This document shows positions 8,329-11,042 of a DNA stretch of 11,042 bases, piece after piece. Numbering within the stretch: position 1 is the first letter of the stretch; each line of letters starts with the position of its first letter. The stretch is from Isohypsibius dastychi. Its lineage: Eukaryota > Tardigrada > Eutardigrada > Parachela > Isohypsibiidae. The stretch covers positions 1-11,042 of the forward strand of contig JAQIWT010001375.1 of NCBI GenBank assembly GCA_034696485.1. The letters run 5' to 3'. The notes beneath the pieces were generated by a model. It did no database searches and was not told where the DNA came from. It saw only the letters and a program-made list of their open reading frames with translations. Made by a program: the position numbers and the translations under genes.

Positions 8329-10107
8329 ATGGCAGTTCCTTATCGAGATGGATCTCCCAGCGAACTGATTGGGTCAGCGGGCGCGGAACCCTCCACCGAT
8401 GTCATTCATGCTCAGCTGGGAGGAATCTACCTTTGGTGCGACGAAAAGAAACGGGAAATCTTTAGCAAGGTGGATCACCATGAACCCGCAAGAGTATTTC
8501 TGTTCAATACTGTTGACACTCCGATTTTTTCAGGACCAAGAAGTTGGCAAGGAGGAATCTGTGATTGCTGCTCTGAGCGAAGGAATCCAAGGTCTCGAAG
8601 AAGCCAAAGAGGACCTCCGAGGACTTGTCGAGCAGGAAATGAACAAGCGAAGTTCTGTTCTCGAGAAGTGAGTCTGGACGATTGTAACCTTGTTCAGAAA
8701 CGGTGTTGGAATGGCGCGTTCATTGTTGGTAGTCCGTGGGCAAGAGTTCGGGAGAACCTAGAAACATTGTTAGAAATGTGGTTCGCGAATTAATCGATTT
8801 ATTACCCCTTTTTTCCCTTGCTGCCGATTATTTTGATCATTGGTCAGTTTGGTCAGCCTACCTGAAGTGTTCGTTTCAAGAAGTTGACCTTTTATCTTTC
8901 AGGATGCGTCGTTTCCACCATATGACTGACACTGCTGCGGAGCATGAACGGGGTCTTTCTGGAGCAACGACTAGCTGTGAGCCTCAGCTTACTTATTAGG
9001 CCATTTATGGAATGACCATATATACTCCAGATAAATCATTCTTTGAAAAGAATCGGGAATTCAAGAAAGACCTTCAGAGCCGCATTGAGGTTCACCGCAT
9101 CCTGGAATGAACATTCCAAACAGGAAGCCCATTTTTACTGGTTCCAGGTACTGATCGAGTCTGCGACGAACATTGTGGCCAAACAAAAGAGCCTGGTTCA
9201 GTCTTTGGAGGAGCAGAGTAGGTTTTCTTGACCATATGTAAGCATTTAAGTCTCACGAGATTTTCGTACAGTCGCTGCAGGAGATACCGGAAATGAATTT
9301 GAGGACCGCATCGGTAAACTCCAGCTTGAAGTGAGTTTTGTGCATAGATCGTAGCAAATGCGGGCTTTTAGTGGACAAAGGTAACATGGCTTGGAATGTT
9401 GTTCTCAGATCACTTCGTTAGAGAAGACGAACCTGATGAAGCAGCAGCAACCTGCTGCGATCTTGGATGCCGAACAAGAAACTGAGGGCGACACTGAAGT
9501 CCTTGGCCGACTAGGTGGTACGTATTAGATGACTTCGCACTGGGTTGTATACATTTCGTTTGGTTGAAGATGACGATGACAAGGAGCGGAAGCAGATTTT
9601 GGAAGCAATCAGGGGAGATGAAGCGCAGTTTGATTCTTGTGTTGAAATCGAGGTGGAACAAAACGTAAGAATCTCTCGTAGATGTTGACGGATTAACCAT
9701 GACCTTTTCATTTATAGGCTGAGCTTACTCGCTTTGAAGGCAAAGATGATGAACTTGTGGAGGAGTGCAAAGCTCTTGACGACGAACTGAACGAAGCAAC
9801 CGATGAACTGCGTGTTCTCCAATCGAGTTTGACAGAGCTAGTTGAGAAAATTTCTGCACTTGGGAAGGTAGTCAAGAATATCAAAGAAACTTCGTGGAAG
9901 GTTCCAGTGACTCCTCGCAAGCACAAAGCGAACGACGAAGATATTCCTAAGCCGAAAAAGAAGAAGGATACGACTGACAAAAAGCGAACAGTGGAGTACG
10001 ATATCGTCTATCTTACGGACACTGACACCCCGGAACCGCCGAAGTTCACCAAACCTCAGAAAAGTCAGCACCCGAAACGACACTGCCAGTCACTGGACGA
10101 TTTGTAA
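8329..10107 (+). CDS. Unrecognised coiled-coil, probably nuclear protein
   Basis: I do not recognise this protein. Nine exons fit with consistent phases: 8329-8469, 8534-8667, 8903-8976, 9031-9089, 9148-9217, 9272-9330, 9409-9517, 9570-9664, 9718-10107, giving 376 residues. The start ATG (aaaATGG) has a good context. Most of the protein looks like charged helix rich in Glu, Lys, Leu and Gln; the clearest coiled coil is about residues 249-305. Residues 196-230 are strongly acidic. The C-terminal 70 residues look disordered: a TPRK site (312-315), a basic nuclear-localisation-like run PKPKKKK (324-330), then IVYLTDTD (343-350), which fits a SUMO-interaction motif. The donor after exon 4 (GAG|GTTCAC) and the acceptor of exon 8 (GGTTGAAG) are weak, so those edges may be off. 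Kinetochore, centrosome or chromatin scaffolds are possible roles. The gene is divergent from POLD2 and converges on ABCB7. Confidence 0.78.
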
Positions 10108-10436
10108 TGATTCTTTGTTACTATTGTTCCGGTTCAATCTGTTCAATAATTTAAGTAACTGAAGAGTTGAGAGCATTTTCTTCTGAACCAGCCGATTTTT
10201 CTCACATTTTTGATCACTTATTACATCTTGTGAATCCCGGAAATACTGTAATACCGTTGTCAAAACGTTCATTTTCTTTTTGCTGAACGATTCTTAATCA
10301 TTAAAATGCTCAACCGACCAAGTTTTCCGAGAAAAACTCCATTAAGAAGTTCTTTATCACCGGTCGAAGTTTCAAGAATGTAGAAACCGAATTCGAAAAA
10401 AACATACAGAATCAAAACTATGACACGGCACTTAGC
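10108..10436. other. Spacer between convergent gene ends
   Basis: This AT-rich stretch of about 330 bases holds the 3' untranslated ends of the coiled-coil gene (plus) and ABCB7 (minus). The minus strand has GATAAA at 10358-10353, about 80 bases past the ABCB7 stop, a possible weak poly(A) signal. The two signals overlap in extent, so the transcripts may overlap at their 3' ends. No coding sequence is seen. Confidence 0.55.
10300..10305 (+). terminator. Candidate poly(A) signal ATTAAA for the coiled-coil gene
   Basis: ATTAAA, the common variant hexamer, lies about 190 bases after the stop at 10107. No AATAAA occurs between the stop and this point. The assignment is by position only. Confidence 0.3.
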
Positions 10437-11022
10437 TCAAGAAATGGGACTATCGGACACGAGAATCTCTGGAGGCGCATGCTGATCGTTCCACAAGGAT
10501 GAATACAGACTGCTTGGTCTTCTCAAGAGGGAATAATGAGTACCACGTTCCACAATTCTTCCATTTTCCAATACAAGAATTTCGTCAGCATCCACGATTG
10601 TTGAAAGCCTGTGAGCAATGCAAATTGATGTCCTGTTTTCGGTAGCTCGAGCCAGAGCCCGCATAATTTTCTGGGGGGAAAAAACCGACAAAATTTACCA
10701 AACTGAAAAGACCGAATTCCATAAATCCAAACCTGTTCTGTTATGGAATCAAGCGACGAAGTGGCTTCGTCGAACAGAAGAATAAGTGGGTTCTTCATTA
10801 TAGCTCGAGCAATGGCAACACGCTGCTTTTCTCCACCGGATAACTTCAATCCCCGCTCCCCAACTTGCGTGTCATATCCTGCAGGCCATCTTTCAATCGA
10901 CTGGTGGATTTCCGCCATCCTCGCGGCATCATATACTTCTTCAGGTTGAGCGGATAATCGTCCATACAAAATGTTATAATAAATAGAACTGTGGAAGAGC
11001 ACGGAATCTTGTGGAACAACGC
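10437..11022 (-). CDS. ABCB7: Mitochondrial iron-sulfur cluster ABC half-transporter, C-terminal part (ABCB7/Atm1)
   Basis: Inner-mitochondrial-membrane ABC half-transporter; as a dimer it exports a sulfur- and glutathione-linked compound needed for cytosolic iron-sulfur protein assembly. Only the last two exons are present: 11022-10733 and 10670-10437, joined in phase 0 across a 62-base intron. The upstream acceptor (GTGTTTTTCAG) is visible, so the rest, including the membrane domain and Walker A, lies beyond the right edge. Visible in order: Q-loop (VVPQDS), YYNILYG, the ABC signature LSGGEKQR (about 10843-10820), Walker [10 protein letters not shown]-loop SSLDS, and switch histidine [26 protein letters not shown] is a characteristic ABCB7-like stretch, which separates it from ABCB6 and peptide transporters. 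After the domain the tail is only about 18 residues, shorter than the human one. No defect is seen. Confidence 0.93.
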
Positions 11023-11042
11023 CTGAAAAACACGAATGAGTC

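Noticed and set aside
8369-8999. Several plus-strand open frames treated as separate small genes
   Set aside because: Parts of these frames are successive exons of one spliced coiled-coil gene, and the rest are intron read-through or out-of-frame shadows.
9410-10083. Minus-strand open frames rich in Ser, Phe and Arg opposite the coiled-coil gene
   Set aside because: They are antisense shadows of Glu/Lys-rich coding sequence and have no domain.
1-11042. CRISPR array, tRNA, rRNA, transposase or viral gene
   Set aside because: I scanned by eye for regular repeats, tRNA T-arm motifs, transposase and reverse-transcriptase motifs and found none that held up.

Overview
This window is animal (metazoan) nuclear DNA. 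The genes are split by spliceosomal introns with GT..AG ends, most only about 56-300 bases long, and the proteins are animal types: a rhodopsin-family receptor, the DNA polymerase delta small subunit and the mitochondrial ABC transporter ABCB7. There are no bacterial operons and no ribosome binding sites. Tight gene spacing and very short introns suggest a compact invertebrate genome (nematode, flatworm, tardigrade or similar). I cannot fix the phylum from sequence alone.

Layout. Positions 1-1999 hold no gene I recognise. They contain a perfect 20-base palindrome, an inverted repeat pair, and a weak candidate exon chain on the plus strand (about 1602-1957). On the minus strand, 3844 down to 2000 encodes a class A seven-transmembrane receptor in two or three exons, with two possible C-terminal tails. 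Positions 3845-5743 are mostly non-coding; they hold one strong hairpin, two copies of a 17-base GGCGCTA..CGGAAGTG motif, and a GC-richer patch open in several frames. On the minus strand, 7971 down to 5744 is a complete POLD2 gene: eight exons whose phases all agree, giving 458 residues. A 357-base gap separates it from a divergent plus-strand gene of nine exons (8329-10107) encoding a 376-residue coiled-coil, probably nuclear protein that I do not recognise. That gene converges on the last two exons of ABCB7 (11022 down to 10437, minus strand), which continues beyond the right edge.

The genes do not form one pathway. POLD2 acts in DNA replication and ABCB7 in mitochondrial export needed for cytosolic iron-sulfur proteins. 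Because DNA polymerase delta is itself an iron-sulfur enzyme, there is a distant functional link, but their closeness is probably accidental. The head-to-head pair of POLD2 and the coiled-coil gene is the arrangement most likely to mean co-expression.

I found no mobile element, tRNA, rRNA, CRISPR or obviously new system. The points most worth a second look are the unrecognised coiled-coil protein with its SUMO-interaction-like tail, and the receptor with altered core motifs and alternative tails.
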